From Paenibacillus sp. LHD-117 (GTDB taxonomy: Bacteria > Bacillota > Bacilli > Paenibacillales > Paenibacillaceae), in the NCBI RefSeq assembly GCF_030929555.1, contig NZ_JAVFVT010000051.1, forward strand, positions 1 to 48,404: DNA of 48,404 nucleotides, given 5' to 3'. A program made the position numbers and the translations under genes. Position 1 is the stretch's first letter. Every line of letters starts with the position of its first letter. The notes beneath the pieces were generated by a model. It was not told where the DNA came from, did not search any database, and was given only the letters and a program-made list of their open reading frames with translations. Positions 1-8,058 of the stretch are shown here, piece by piece.

Positions 1-204
1 TTAGGATCATTCGTGCGAAGCATTAAAACACCGCGCTTTCTATGGAATGGTTTCTACCCTCATTATACCATATTAACGCGGTGATTTATTGAAGTTTTTG
101 TATTTCTCAACAGCCTGATGAAATGCAGGATTGGTTCAAGCTGAACCCATCACCGCTAAAAAAGATGTATGTTTTGCAGGAATAGTAACTTTCGGAGAGG
201 TTTT
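1..204. other. Gene-free left edge, possible degraded element
   Basis: No convincing gene is seen. A 7-bp inverted repeat, CACCGCG with CGCGGTG, encloses about 40 AT-rich bases at 30-83. A short open frame ending at 183-185 follows it but resembles nothing I know. Bases around 104-129 (TTTCTCAACAGCCTGATG and onward) recur, slightly changed and inverted, near 48271-48294. This may be a remnant of a mobile element or of a dispersed repeat. Confidence 0.3.
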
Positions 205-540
205 TTGCTGTGAAGTCGGCGGATCGTCGGCTTACTGGAACGCGAAGTAGGCACGGAGAGCGCGATAGGCCGAGAAAATCGGCTTACTGGTGTGCGGAGC
301 AGGTACGGAGAGCGCGATAGGCCGAGAAAGTCGGCTTACTGGCGCGCGAAGAGGCTCGGCTAACGCGATAGACCGAGAAAGTCGGCTTACTGGTGCGCGG
401 AGTAGGTGTGGAGAGCGCGATAGGCCGGGAAAATCGGCTTACTGGTACGCGAAGAGGGTGCGGCGAGCGCGATAGGCCGAGAAAGTCGGCTTACTGGTGC
501 GCGAAGAGGCGAGGGGAGCGTGATAAGCCGAAGAAAAAAA
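205..540. repeat. Six imperfect 52-bp tandem repeats
   Basis: The core CGGCTTACTGG starts at 228, 280, 332, 383, 435 and 487, a period of 52 bp (one interval is 51). Each unit carries GCCGAGAAARTCGGC or a close variant, which can fold into a 5-7 bp stem with an AAA-type loop. Drift between units and the absence of unique spacers argue against CRISPR. Short open frames here arise only from the repeat. The array ends next to the terminator downstream of the DeoR gene. Confidence 0.85.
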
Positions 541-567
541 GCGAGGATACATCCCCGCTTTTTCCGC
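536..567 (-). terminator. Terminator of the catabolic operon
   Basis: AAAAAGCGAGGA and TCCCCGCTTTTT pair around a four-base loop with one mismatch. On the minus strand the stem is followed by a run of T. It lies about 100 bp past the end of the DeoR gene and would end the nine-gene minus-strand operon. Confidence 0.75.
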
Positions 568-664
568 TTCTTCCCTTCTTGTTTTTATGCTGTTTTACAG
601 TGTAATCCGCTTCATGCAGAAGCTCGCTTCCGCGCCGCGACTCTCTCCCTCCCCGTACGCTCCG

Positions 665-1444
665 CTACCCCTGCAGCGACACGACGTTTAGCGCGTAACC
701 CGAGCTGCGGAAGATGCCGATCTCGTGTTCGTCGAGGCGGTCATCCGTAATAATTTCGTCGAAGGCTTCGAGGTCGGAGAAGATGGCGAGCGAGGTGTAG
801 CTGAACTTGGAGGCGTCCGCGAGCAAAATTCGCGTATTGGCCGCCTTCATGCTGCTCTGCCTCGCGCCCACCAGTACCGGCGACCAGGCCATGGCGCCCT
901 TGTCGTAGGAGACGGCCTCGCAGGTCATGAACGCGATGTCGACCGTGACGGCGTTCATCATGCGCTCCGCGTAGATGCCGTCCATGCTGTACGCCCACTT
1001 GCTGACGCGGCCGCCGGTGCAGTACACCTCCATGCTGCCGAACCGCTCTTCGTTCGAGAGCAGCAGCGCGATGTGCAGATCCCGGGTGATGACCTTCAGG
1101 TTGCGGAACCGCTCCAACTCGTGGACCATCGCCGCCGTCGTCGTGCCCGCGTCCAGGATGATGCTCATCCCGTCCTGGATATGCCGCGACGCTTCCTTGG
1201 CGATCGCGGCTTTCTCGAGCGGATTCTCGCTCGCCCGCTGCTCGTAGCCCGCGCCCATGTAGCGCTTCACCTTCACCGCCCCGCCGTGGGAGCGCTGAAT
1301 TTTGCCCTCGGACTCCAGCAAGTCCAGATCCCGGCGAATCGTCATCTGCGATACGTTAAACTTCTCGGATAACTCCGTTATCGTCACTTGCTGCTTCAAG
1401 TCGAGCAGCTTCATAATTTCATGCCGTCTCGTTCCTACGAGCAT
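665..1444 (-). CDS. DeoR-family transcriptional repressor
   Basis: This 259-residue protein has the usual length and layout of DeoR-family sugar-phosphate-responsive repressors. An N-terminal winged helix (about residues 5-57) ends in the family signature RRDLDLLESEGKIQRSHGG. A C-terminal ligand-sensing domain contains ILDAGTTTAAM, the phosphate-binding-type loop. The ATG at 1444 is chosen because GGGGGAG lies 7 bases upstream; the frame extends further without a ribosome site. It is the last gene of the operon starting at 11018, so it probably represses its own operon, perhaps through the inverted repeat at 11224-11274. The effector is unknown; a phosphorylated or small polar intermediate would fit the family. 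Confidence 0.88.
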   Translation of the reverse strand: MLVGTRRHEIMKLLDLKQQVTITELSEKFNVSQMTIRRDLDLLESEGKIQRSHGGAVKVKRYMGAGYEQRASENPLEKAAIAKEASRHIQDGMSIILDAGTTTAAMVHELERFRNLKVITRDLHIALLLSNEERFGSMEVYCTGGRVSKWAYSMDGIYAERMMNAVTVDIAFMTCEAVSYDKGAMAWSPVLVGARQSSMKAANTRILLADASKFSYTSLAIFSDLEAFDEIITDDRLDEHEIGIFRSSGYALNVVSLQG

Positions 1445-1609
1445 AACATTCTCCCCCATGGCAGGAATTCGATCAAAAATAGTACGGATCGGATGCGTTT
1501 TTTCCCAATAATAGCATAAAACCTGCCGAGGCGCTCCTATAGGAAAGAAGGATGGCCCATCGGCCACCCTCCCTGCCGCTTGCTGCCCGAATCCGGCGCC
1601 GAATGCCGC

Positions 1610-2701
1610 TTACTTCAGCTTCGCGACTGCCGCTTCCACGAACTGATTTGTGAACGCGACCGCGACGTCCTGGGTTTCCTTCATGACGCCAAGGTCGACA
1701 AGCGCGTCGTTCATCTCCTGCCAGCGCTCCGTCGTCATATAACCGACGCCGTGCTCGGCCGCGTCGCCCTCGTACACGAGCGGCTGCAGCGCCTTGGCGC
1801 TGTAGGCGAACGCGTCGAGCGGCACCTCCGGATTTTCTTTTTGGATAGCAGGGTTGATCTCCTCGTAGTTGTCCTTGTAATACATCCAGCCTTTGATCGT
1901 CGCATCCACGAACGCCTGCACCACGTCCGGATGCTCCTTGATCATCTCTTCCGTCGTCACCATGATGTTGGCGTACGGATCGAAGCCGAAGTCGCCGATC
2001 AGCATGCTCTCCGTCTCGAAGCCCTCTTGCGTAAGCGTGTACGGCTCGGAGGTGATGTAGCTTTGCACGACAGAGGTCTCGTTTGCCATGAAGCTGCCGA
2101 GCTCGTAGTTGTACTTGAGCTCCCTGGCGTCGGATAGATCGTACGCTTTCTTCAGGTATTCCCAATAAGGCGACCCGCTGCTGACGTAGACATCGCGGCC
2201 GTTCAGGTCTTCCATGCCTTTGATGTCTTGGCCTTTATGGAAGGTCAACGATTGCGGACTCTTCTGGAACGTGCCGAGAATCGCGACCAGCGGAATGCCG
2301 TTCTCGCGGGCGAGCAGCACGTTGTCGCTCGAGCTCATCGCGAACTGCGCCTTGCCCGTGGCGACAAGCTGTGTGCCGGATACGTTGACGCCCGGCATGA
2401 TCGTCATGTCGAGCCCGGCTTCCTTGTAGAAGTCCTTCACTAAAGCCGCGTAGTTGCCTCCATGCTCCGACTGCGCGTACCAGTTCGTCACTTGAGTAAT
2501 TTTCGTCAGCTCCTTGGGTGCTTCCGTCGCGGGAGCGTCCGTCGCTTCCGCGGAAGGAGAAGCCGACGGTGCATCCGTCGCGGCGCCGCCGTTATTGCCG
2601 CCCGAGGAACAAGCGGACACGATTGCCATCAGAAAGGTGAGCGCCATTACCGTCATCGAACGTTTTCCCATCCGTCGTTTTACGTTTGTTTGAGTTTGCA
2701 T
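1610..2701 (-). CDS. NMT1/TauA-type ABC substrate-binding lipoprotein
   Basis: This is the extracytoplasmic receptor of the importer encoded by 4121-4984 and 6346-7185. It is 363 residues long. A basic, hydrophobic signal ends in a lipobox (VSACSS), followed by a Gly/Ala/Ser-rich linker. The mature part has the features of the NMT1/THI5-like family: TNWYAQSEHGGNYAALVKDFYKEAGLD near its start and an internal GKAQFAMSSSDNVLLAR segment. That family binds sulfonates, nitrate, thiamine pyrimidines, riboflavin or aromatic compounds, so the ligand cannot be read from sequence. The ATG at 2701 has GGAGGG about 7 bases upstream; a GTG at 2716 lacks one. A 122-bp gap separates it from the deaminase gene, with no terminator seen in it. 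Confidence 0.85.
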   Translation of the reverse strand: MQTQTNVKRRMGKRSMTVMALTFLMAIVSACSSGGNNGGAATDAPSASPSAEATDAPATEAPKELTKITQVTNWYAQSEHGGNYAALVKDFYKEAGLDMTIMPGVNVSGTQLVATGKAQFAMSSSDNVLLARENGIPLVAILGTFQKSPQSLTFHKGQDIKGMEDLNGRDVYVSSGSPYWEYLKKAYDLSDARELKYNYELGSFMANETSVVQSYITSEPYTLTQEGFETESMLIGDFGFDPYANIMVTTEEMIKEHPDVVQAFVDATIKGWMYYKDNYEEINPAIQKENPEVPLDAFAYSAKALQPLVYEGDAAEHGVGYMTTERWQEMNDALVDLGVMKETQDVAVAFTNQFVEAAVAKLK

Positions 2702-2823
2702 GGTTGTTCCCTCCACTATTCTCTATAGGATTGGTTACGCACTCTCTGGTTTCCCTTGCATCCGACATTCTGAATTCGACTACCCTTACGAACTTTCCGT
2801 CCAAGCCTCAGACCTCGAGCTTC

Positions 2824-4116
2824 TTACAGCCAGCTCTCTCTCACTTGCGCGCTTACCCACGATCCGTTCGCCATCACCCATCTGGACGGCGACTCCCAGA
2901 GCAACAGCTCCGTCTCCGACATCGCGTCCGTCACGACCAGATTGGCGGGGCCGCCGGCCTTCACGCCATATTCGGCAAGCCCTATCAAGGCCGCCGGCGT
3001 CTCGGTGATCATCCTCACGATCCTTCCGGCATCCGCCGGAGCGCCCATGTGGGCGGCATACGCGGCGACGGAACCGATATGAAGCAAGTCGCCCCGGCCG
3101 AACGGATGGAACGGATCCTGAATGTTGTCCGAACCCGCGGCCACCTTCACCCCCGCTTCCAGCAGCTCCTTTACGCGCGTCACCCCGCGCCGGAACGGAC
3201 CGTCGTCTCCCCTCCCTTGCAAATACAAGTTCACCGCGGGAAGCGTCACGGCGCCGACGCCCGCCTCGGCCATGAGCGCCATCAACGGCTCCGCTTCGCG
3301 CTTCGGCATGCTGGCGAGCGAGCAGAGATGGCCGGCCGTCACCTTGCCTTGGTAGCCCTCCGCGATGGCCGCCCGGCAGATCGCCTCGATCGTCCGCATC
3401 GACGGGTTGTCCGTCTCGTCCGTATGAAGGTCGACCGGGACGCCGAGCTTCGCCGCCTGGCGGAAGAGCAGCTTTACGTCGGACACCGGGTCCTCCCGCA
3501 GATGCGGGCAGCCGCCGAGGCCGTCCATGCCTAGGCCGATCAGCTCCTCGCTCAGCTTCGCGGCTTCAGCCGGATGTTCGTCGAAGGCCAGCATCGGGAA
3601 AAATTGCAGCTCCACGCGCCCCTTCAGCTCCTCCCGAGCCTCCAGCGCCGCTTCCACCGTGCGCATCATGACCTCCCTGCCGTGCTGCAAAGCGATGTCC
3701 AGATGCGACCGCATATACAGCGTCCCATGGCTGAGCCCTAGCAAGGCGGCGCGGACGATTCGCTCCCGGATATGCGCCTTCGAGAAACCGGCGATCTTGC
3801 CGCCGTAATTCGCGATCGCCTCCAGCAGCGTGCCGGATTCGTTGCCTACCTCCGGAAGCGTCAGCGCCTTGTCCAGATGCATATGCATGTCGGCAAAACC
3901 GGGAAGGGCGATCCGACCTTCTAGGTCAATGGCGGGCGCGACTGCGGAAACATCGACCACCCTCCGGTCCCGGATCGGAATAGCCCCGGCCACCTCCAAA
4001 AGCTCCTCCTGAGGACGGACGACGGTCCATCGTCCACCTTCCGAAGCCAGCTCGTAGAGGCCCCCGCCCGACAGGGGCAGCCGCGCGTTGACGAAACGCA
4101 ATTCCCCCTTCGGCAT
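2824..4116 (-). CDS. CodA/AtzC-like metal-dependent amidohydrolase (deaminase)
   Basis: This 430-residue protein belongs to the cytosine deaminase branch of the amidohydrolase superfamily, cytosolic TIM-barrel enzymes that deaminate or hydrolyse ring or side-chain C-N bonds. Metal and catalytic residues are in place: H78 and H80 (DMHMH), H231 and E234 (DLHTDE), H263 (TAGH) and D330 (GSDNIQDPF). The segments NLYLQGR and RRGVTRVKELLEAG closely follow E. coli CodA. It starts 4 bp after the permease stop, so the two are translationally linked. Substrates of this branch include cytosine, isoguanine, creatinine and isopropylammelide. The neighbours suggest an N-heterocycle or amide, but the exact substrate is unknown. 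Confidence 0.85.
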   Translation of the reverse strand: MPKGELRFVNARLPLSGGGLYELASEGGRWTVVRPQEELLEVAGAIPIRDRRVVDVSAVAPAIDLEGRIALPGFADMHMHLDKALTLPEVGNESGTLLEAIANYGGKIAGFSKAHIRERIVRAALLGLSHGTLYMRSHLDIALQHGREVMMRTVEAALEAREELKGRVELQFFPMLAFDEHPAEAAKLSEELIGLGMDGLGGCPHLREDPVSDVKLLFRQAAKLGVPVDLHTDETDNPSMRTIEAICRAAIAEGYQGKVTAGHLCSLASMPKREAEPLMALMAEAGVGAVTLPAVNLYLQGRGDDGPFRRGVTRVKELLEAGVKVAAGSDNIQDPFHPFGRGDLLHIGSVAAYAAHMGAPADAGRIVRMITETPAALIGLAEYGVKAGGPANLVVTDAMSETELLLWESPSRWVMANGSWVSAQVRESWL

Positions 4117-4120
4117 GCGC

Positions 4121-4984
4121 TTAGTTCTCCTTGGCCAGCTCGGATTCGTGCCAGGAGCTGAGCAGCCATTTGGAAATTTGATTCACGATGAGGAAGAAAA
4201 CGATGCCGAGAATGGAAGCCGATAAGCCGCATGCGAACAGATAAGGCGTCCGTAGCCGCGTCGCCGCGACGGTGATGGCGTAGCCGAGTCCGCCGTTCGC
4301 GCCGCCGAGGCCGGCCATGTATTCGCCGACGATGGCGCCGATGACGGATAAGGTCGCCGAAATTTTCAGGCCTCCGATAATGTAGGGCAGCGCCGCCGGC
4401 AAGCGCAGCCGGATCATCGTCTGGAACGGATTCGCGTTGTAGAGGAAAAACAGGTTTTTCATGTTGTGGTCGGTGCTGTTCAGGCCGATCAGCGTGTTCG
4501 ACAGCATGGGGAAAAATCCGATAAGGAACGTAATGAAGACGATGGCGTTAATGCCCGCCCCGAACCAAATGACGATGATCGGCGCGATCGCGATGATCGG
4601 AATCGTCTGCAGGACGATCGCGTACGGATAGACGCTTCGTTCCACCAGCTTGGAGCTGGCCAGCAGGATCGCCGCCCCGATGCCGATGATGACGCTGAGC
4701 AGGAAGCCGATGACCGTCTCGGATGCCGTCGTGATCAGGGCGGCCGATAGGCTGCCCCAATTCTCCGATGCGGCGTTCACGATATCCGACGGCTTCGGCA
4801 GCAGGAAGACCGGAACGTCGAATTGGCGGCCGATCAGCTCCCATAGCCCTACGACGATGATGAATGCGGAGACCGGCGGGACCACGCCGGCCAGCTTCGC
4901 CTTCCATGCGCCCGGAAACGTCCGCTCGCGCGGCGCCGTATTCTCGGACGCGATGGGACCTGCGCTTGCAATGGTTTTACTCAT
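4121..4984 (-). CDS. TauC/SsuC-type ABC permease
   Basis: This 287-residue membrane protein has about six predicted transmembrane segments, preceded by a soluble N-terminal stretch of about 30 residues. The cytoplasmic loop around LPAALPYIIGGLKISATLSVIGAIVGEYM is the coupling-helix (EAA-type) region typical of the nitrate/sulfonate/taurine permease family. Paired with the ATPase at 6346-7185 and the receptor at 1610-2701, it makes a complete importer. The start at 4984 has AGGTGA 7 bases upstream. The FAD oxidase gene sits between permease and ATPase, which indicates that transport and catabolism are co-expressed. Confidence 0.9.
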   Translation of the reverse strand: MSKTIASAGPIASENTAPRERTFPGAWKAKLAGVVPPVSAFIIVVGLWELIGRQFDVPVFLLPKPSDIVNAASENWGSLSAALITTASETVIGFLLSVIIGIGAAILLASSKLVERSVYPYAIVLQTIPIIAIAPIIVIWFGAGINAIVFITFLIGFFPMLSNTLIGLNSTDHNMKNLFFLYNANPFQTMIRLRLPAALPYIIGGLKISATLSVIGAIVGEYMAGLGGANGGLGYAITVAATRLRTPYLFACGLSASILGIVFFLIVNQISKWLLSSWHESELAKEN

Positions 4985-5000
4985 CTTAGCTCACCTCTTC

Positions 5001-6329
5001 CTATTCGTGGTCGGCATACAGCTTGCCGGGGTTCAACAGATTAAGCGGGTCGTTAACCCGCTTGCGGGCGACCATGCCCTCGTAGGTGGAGCTCTTCGCG
5101 CTCAGCTTCCACGTATGCGGATTGTTTACGGGAACGCCGATCGCTTCCAGGAAGTCTACGATTTCATACAATCGCTCCTCCGTCGTGAATTTGAACAGCG
5201 GCAGGTTCGCCGGAGCGGTTCCGCCTTCCACCTTCATCCACTCCATGTGCATGAGCACCTCGTCGCCGAACTTTTCTTTTACCAGCGCGATCTCCCGCTC
5301 GTAGTCCGTCAGAGAGAATCTGCATTGCAGATAGGTGTAGTTATCGTCCGCTTTGAGCGCCCAGAGTGTCGTATGATTAAATGTAAAATCCGTAAGGCTT
5401 ACACCCTTGCGCGTATGCGAATCGTCTTTCGTATAACCGATCTCTCCACCTTCTTCGGAGGCATATTGCCGCAGCGTATCCAGCGACCCTTTCTCCACTT
5501 CCAGAAGCACGGCAACCTTGCCTTGCTGGATGTGCTTTGCCAACGGGGCAAAATAGCTCGGCAGCGGCCATTCGTGCAAGCTGATGACCCGCTTCGTCAA
5601 CGCAGGATCGTCGGCGACCCGGTTCGAGAACCGCATCGCGTCCTCCAGCCTCTCGAATTGGCCGATCGCTTCCTGCCATTCCTTGGCCGGAGCCAGCGGG
5701 ATGACCACCTCCGCGAGAATGCCGGTCGTGCCGTAGCCGTGGATGTAATCGTTCAGTTCTTCGCCGCGGATGACCAGCCTTCTCGGCTCCTCCTCCATCG
5801 TGTACACAACCAGCTCGAGCACGTTGCCGTCCCACAAGCCGCCGTACGTGATGGAGCCGATGCCCCCGGAGCCGCCGCCGATGAACCCGCCGATCGTCGC
5901 GATCATGATCGTGCTCGGGTAGATGCGAAGCTCCTGCCCCGTCAAGCGGGCCGCCTTCTCAAGTGCGCCGAGCTTCACCCCCGCCTGGCATCTGGCGTAG
6001 CCGTCCCCGATTTCCAGAATCTCGTTGTACCCGGTCAGGTCCAGCACGATGCCACCGTTCAGCGGCACCGCCTGCCCGTAATTGCCCGTTCCGCCTCCCC
6101 GCGGCGTAACGGGAATGCGGTTCGCGTAAGCGTAAGCCAGCGTCTGCTTCAAATCGGCTTCCGTCCGGATTCGAACCGCACCTTCCGCAACCTTGTCCTT
6201 CAGCTTCGCCTGCAGGAGAGGGGAATACCAATAATAATCCTTGGACAGCTTCTCGATGGCCGTCTTCTCCACGACCGTCTTGCCTTCGCCCAGCAATTCG
6301 TCCACTTCGACCTGCCAGCTTGCGCCCAT
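5001..6329 (-). CDS. FAD-binding (PCMH/GlcD-type) oxidoreductase
   Basis: This 442-residue flavoprotein has the PCMH fold used by glycolate oxidase GlcD, D-lactate dehydrogenases and related enzymes. The FAD pyrophosphate loop is visible near residues 74-92 as PVTPRGGGTGNYGQ, followed by LNGGIVLDL. A second flavin-contacting segment, TIGGFIGGGSGGIGS, lies near 145-160. The C-terminal part ends NLLNPGKLYADHE, a usual ending for this family. GGAGGT lies 6 bases before the ATG at 6329; an earlier ATG at 6353 overlaps the ATPase stop and has no ribosome site. It presumably oxidises an alcohol, hydroxy-acid or amine intermediate. The electron acceptor and substrate are unknown. Confidence 0.82.
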   Translation of the reverse strand: MGASWQVEVDELLGEGKTVVEKTAIEKLSKDYYWYSPLLQAKLKDKVAEGAVRIRTEADLKQTLAYAYANRIPVTPRGGGTGNYGQAVPLNGGIVLDLTGYNEILEIGDGYARCQAGVKLGALEKAARLTGQELRIYPSTIMIATIGGFIGGGSGGIGSITYGGLWDGNVLELVVYTMEEEPRRLVIRGEELNDYIHGYGTTGILAEVVIPLAPAKEWQEAIGQFERLEDAMRFSNRVADDPALTKRVISLHEWPLPSYFAPLAKHIQQGKVAVLLEVEKGSLDTLRQYASEEGGEIGYTKDDSHTRKGVSLTDFTFNHTTLWALKADDNYTYLQCRFSLTDYEREIALVKEKFGDEVLMHMEWMKVEGGTAPANLPLFKFTTEERLYEIVDFLEAIGVPVNNPHTWKLSAKSSTYEGMVARKRVNDPLNLLNPGKLYADHE

Positions 6330-6345
6330 GGCGGCACCTCCGTTC

Positions 6346-7185
6346 TTAATCATGGCTCAGCGACCTTGATACGGAACCGACCAGCTCGCTGAACCTCGCG
6401 GTCGTCCGGTATTGCTCTCCTCTCGGATAAGGCACGTCGATAGGAACGACCGTCGAAATTTTGCCCGGGCGCGGCGTCATGACCGCTACCCGGCTTGACA
6501 GGAATACCGCTTCGAACACGTTATGCGTGACGAACAGCACGGTCATGCCCCTCTCTTGCTGCCAGATGGAGAGCAGCTCATCCTGGAGCGTCTGCCGCGT
6601 AATTTCGTCGAGCGCCGCGAACGGCTCATCCATCAGCAGCAGCTTGGGCTTCGAGACGAGCGCCCTCGCGATGGAGACGCGCATCTTCATGCCGCCCGAC
6701 AACATCCGGGGCAACGCCTTCGCGTAATCGCGCAGGCCGACCATCTCCAGCACGCGCTCCGCTTCCTTGCGGCTTTCCTTCTTGGAATCGCCCCGGAGCG
6801 AAAGCGGCAGCATAACGTTATCGATGACGGAGCTCCAAGGCAGCAGCGTGTGATCCTGGAACACGAACGAGGTGTTGTTCGCTTTGCGCGCGTCCTTCGG
6901 CGAGGCACCTAGAATCGACAGTTCCCCCGACGTATGGCTGCTCAGGCCCGTAATCAGCTTAAAAATGGTCGACTTGCCGCAGCCGGATGGGCCGACGAAG
7001 GAGATGAACTCGCCTTCGGCGATGTCGAGATTCACGTCCTGCAGCGCGACCGTCCCGTTCGGATACACCTTGGACAAGGCGCTCATCCGGACGAACGCTT
7101 CCTCCTCCGCCTTCCCGGCTCTGCCGCCCGCTCCGATACCCGTGTCTGTACCGGTGTCGATGCTTCCATTCAGAATCGCTTCCAT
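6346..7185 (-). CDS. TauB/SsuB-type ABC transporter ATPase
   Basis: This 279-residue ATPase energises the importer formed with the permease at 4121-4984. Walker A is GPSGCGKST at residues 65-73. The signature motif is LSGGMKMRVSIARAL, Walker B is LLLMDEPFAALD, and the switch histidine lies in TVLFVTHNVFEA. An N-terminal Gly/Thr/Ala-rich stretch of about 28 residues is extra compared with TauB and looks unstructured. AGGAGG lies 9 bases before the ATG. The creatininase gene ends 15 bp upstream, so both are in one transcript. Confidence 0.92.
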   Translation of the reverse strand: MEAILNGSIDTGTDTGIGAGGRAGKAEEEAFVRMSALSKVYPNGTVALQDVNLDIAEGEFISFVGPSGCGKSTIFKLITGLSSHTSGELSILGASPKDARKANNTSFVFQDHTLLPWSSVIDNVMLPLSLRGDSKKESRKEAERVLEMVGLRDYAKALPRMLSGGMKMRVSIARALVSKPKLLLMDEPFAALDEITRQTLQDELLSIWQQERGMTVLFVTHNVFEAVFLSSRVAVMTPRPGKISTVVPIDVPYPRGEQYRTTARFSELVGSVSRSLSHD

Positions 7186-7200
7186 GATCAGCCGCCTCCT

Positions 7201-8004
7201 TTATTCGCCTTTCGATCTCAAGCTCGTCATGTCGAATCGGACAAGCTCCATGAGCGTCGCCGCCATCGCCTTTCCCCAGCGCTCGTACAAATGCTCGCCC
7301 AGCGCCGCCGTCGCCAGCTGCGCATTGCCGCAAATGCCCGAAGCCGACAGATCGTTCATGACCCACGCGAACGCCTTGTTCTTGAACTGCAGATTGGGAG
7401 ACGCGGGCAACGACGATATTTCGTCCGGCGCTTCATCCATGTCGACCCAATGCTCCCGGGAAGCGAGCACCAGGGAGGTCTCGACTTCGCCGCCGTGAAT
7501 GTCCAGCGTCGGCTCGTTCGGGATGACCGCCGGATCGACGGACCGGTCGAACTGCACCTGGTAGACCGCAAGTCCCGTCTCGATCCGGATTTCCCGGGCC
7601 ATCATGTTCAGCAGGTCGACGTTGCCCCCATGCGTATTATAGAAGGCAAGCTTGCGGAAGCCGCTGACCTTGAGACTCTTCGCGATGTCCATTACGACCG
7701 CCATGAGGGTGGTCGCCGACAGCGTGATCGTACCGGGATGGCCGAGATGCTCCGTGCTTTTGCCATACGACAGGGCCGGGATCAGCCAAACCGGCGCTCC
7801 TTCGGGCAACGCCTCAAAGGCGTAGGTCAGCATTGTTTCGTTAATGAGGGTGTCCGTGTAGACCGGCAAGTGCGGTCCGTGCTGCTCGATTGCCGCGACC
7901 GGCAGTACGACGAGCGCGTCCGTCTTATCCAGCTCCGCGACCTGCTTGCGGCTAAGCCGAGGCAGGAAATGGGCATCCCACGCTTTTCCCGTATATCTGT
8001 TCAC
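7201..8004 (-). CDS. Creatininase-family amidohydrolase
   Basis: This 267-residue protein has the normal length for the creatininase family, dinuclear-metal enzymes that open cyclic amides or hydrolyse formamides (creatinine amidohydrolase, ArfB, MftE relatives). Metal-ligand motifs are present: E40 and H42 in AIEQHGPHLP, D51 in VYTDT, the NTHGGN segment (family NGHGGN) and GGEVETS. Translation starts at a GTG at 8004 with AAGGAGGGA 7 bases upstream; no ATG fits. It sits between the RutB-like hydrolase and the ABC ATPase. The substrate is probably a cyclic or acyl amide made by neighbouring enzymes; creatinine itself is possible but unproven. Confidence 0.85.
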   Translation of the reverse strand: MNRYTGKAWDAHFLPRLSRKQVAELDKTDALVVLPVAAIEQHGPHLPVYTDTLINETMLTYAFEALPEGAPVWLIPALSYGKSTEHLGHPGTITLSATTLMAVVMDIAKSLKVSGFRKLAFYNTHGGNVDLLNMMAREIRIETGLAVYQVQFDRSVDPAVIPNEPTLDIHGGEVETSLVLASREHWVDMDEAPDEISSLPASPNLQFKNKAFAWVMNDLSASGICGNAQLATAALGEHLYERWGKAMAATLMELVRFDMTSLRSKGE

Positions 8005-8058
8005 CGTTTATCCCTCCTTCGTCCGGTTCATGAATCGCGCCGCAATGTATGCGGGCGG

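Noticed and set aside
205..540. Possible CRISPR array
   Set aside because: Repeats are contiguous and imperfect over the whole 52-bp period. There are no unique spacers of constant length and no cas genes.
393..750. Short plus-strand open frames near the left edge
   Set aside because: Made of the 52-bp repeat and of sequence antisense to the DeoR gene end and its terminator.
4650..6392. 580-codon open frame on the plus strand
   Set aside because: It lies antisense to the FAD oxidase and permease genes, which have clear family motifs and ribosome sites. GC-rich antisense shadow.
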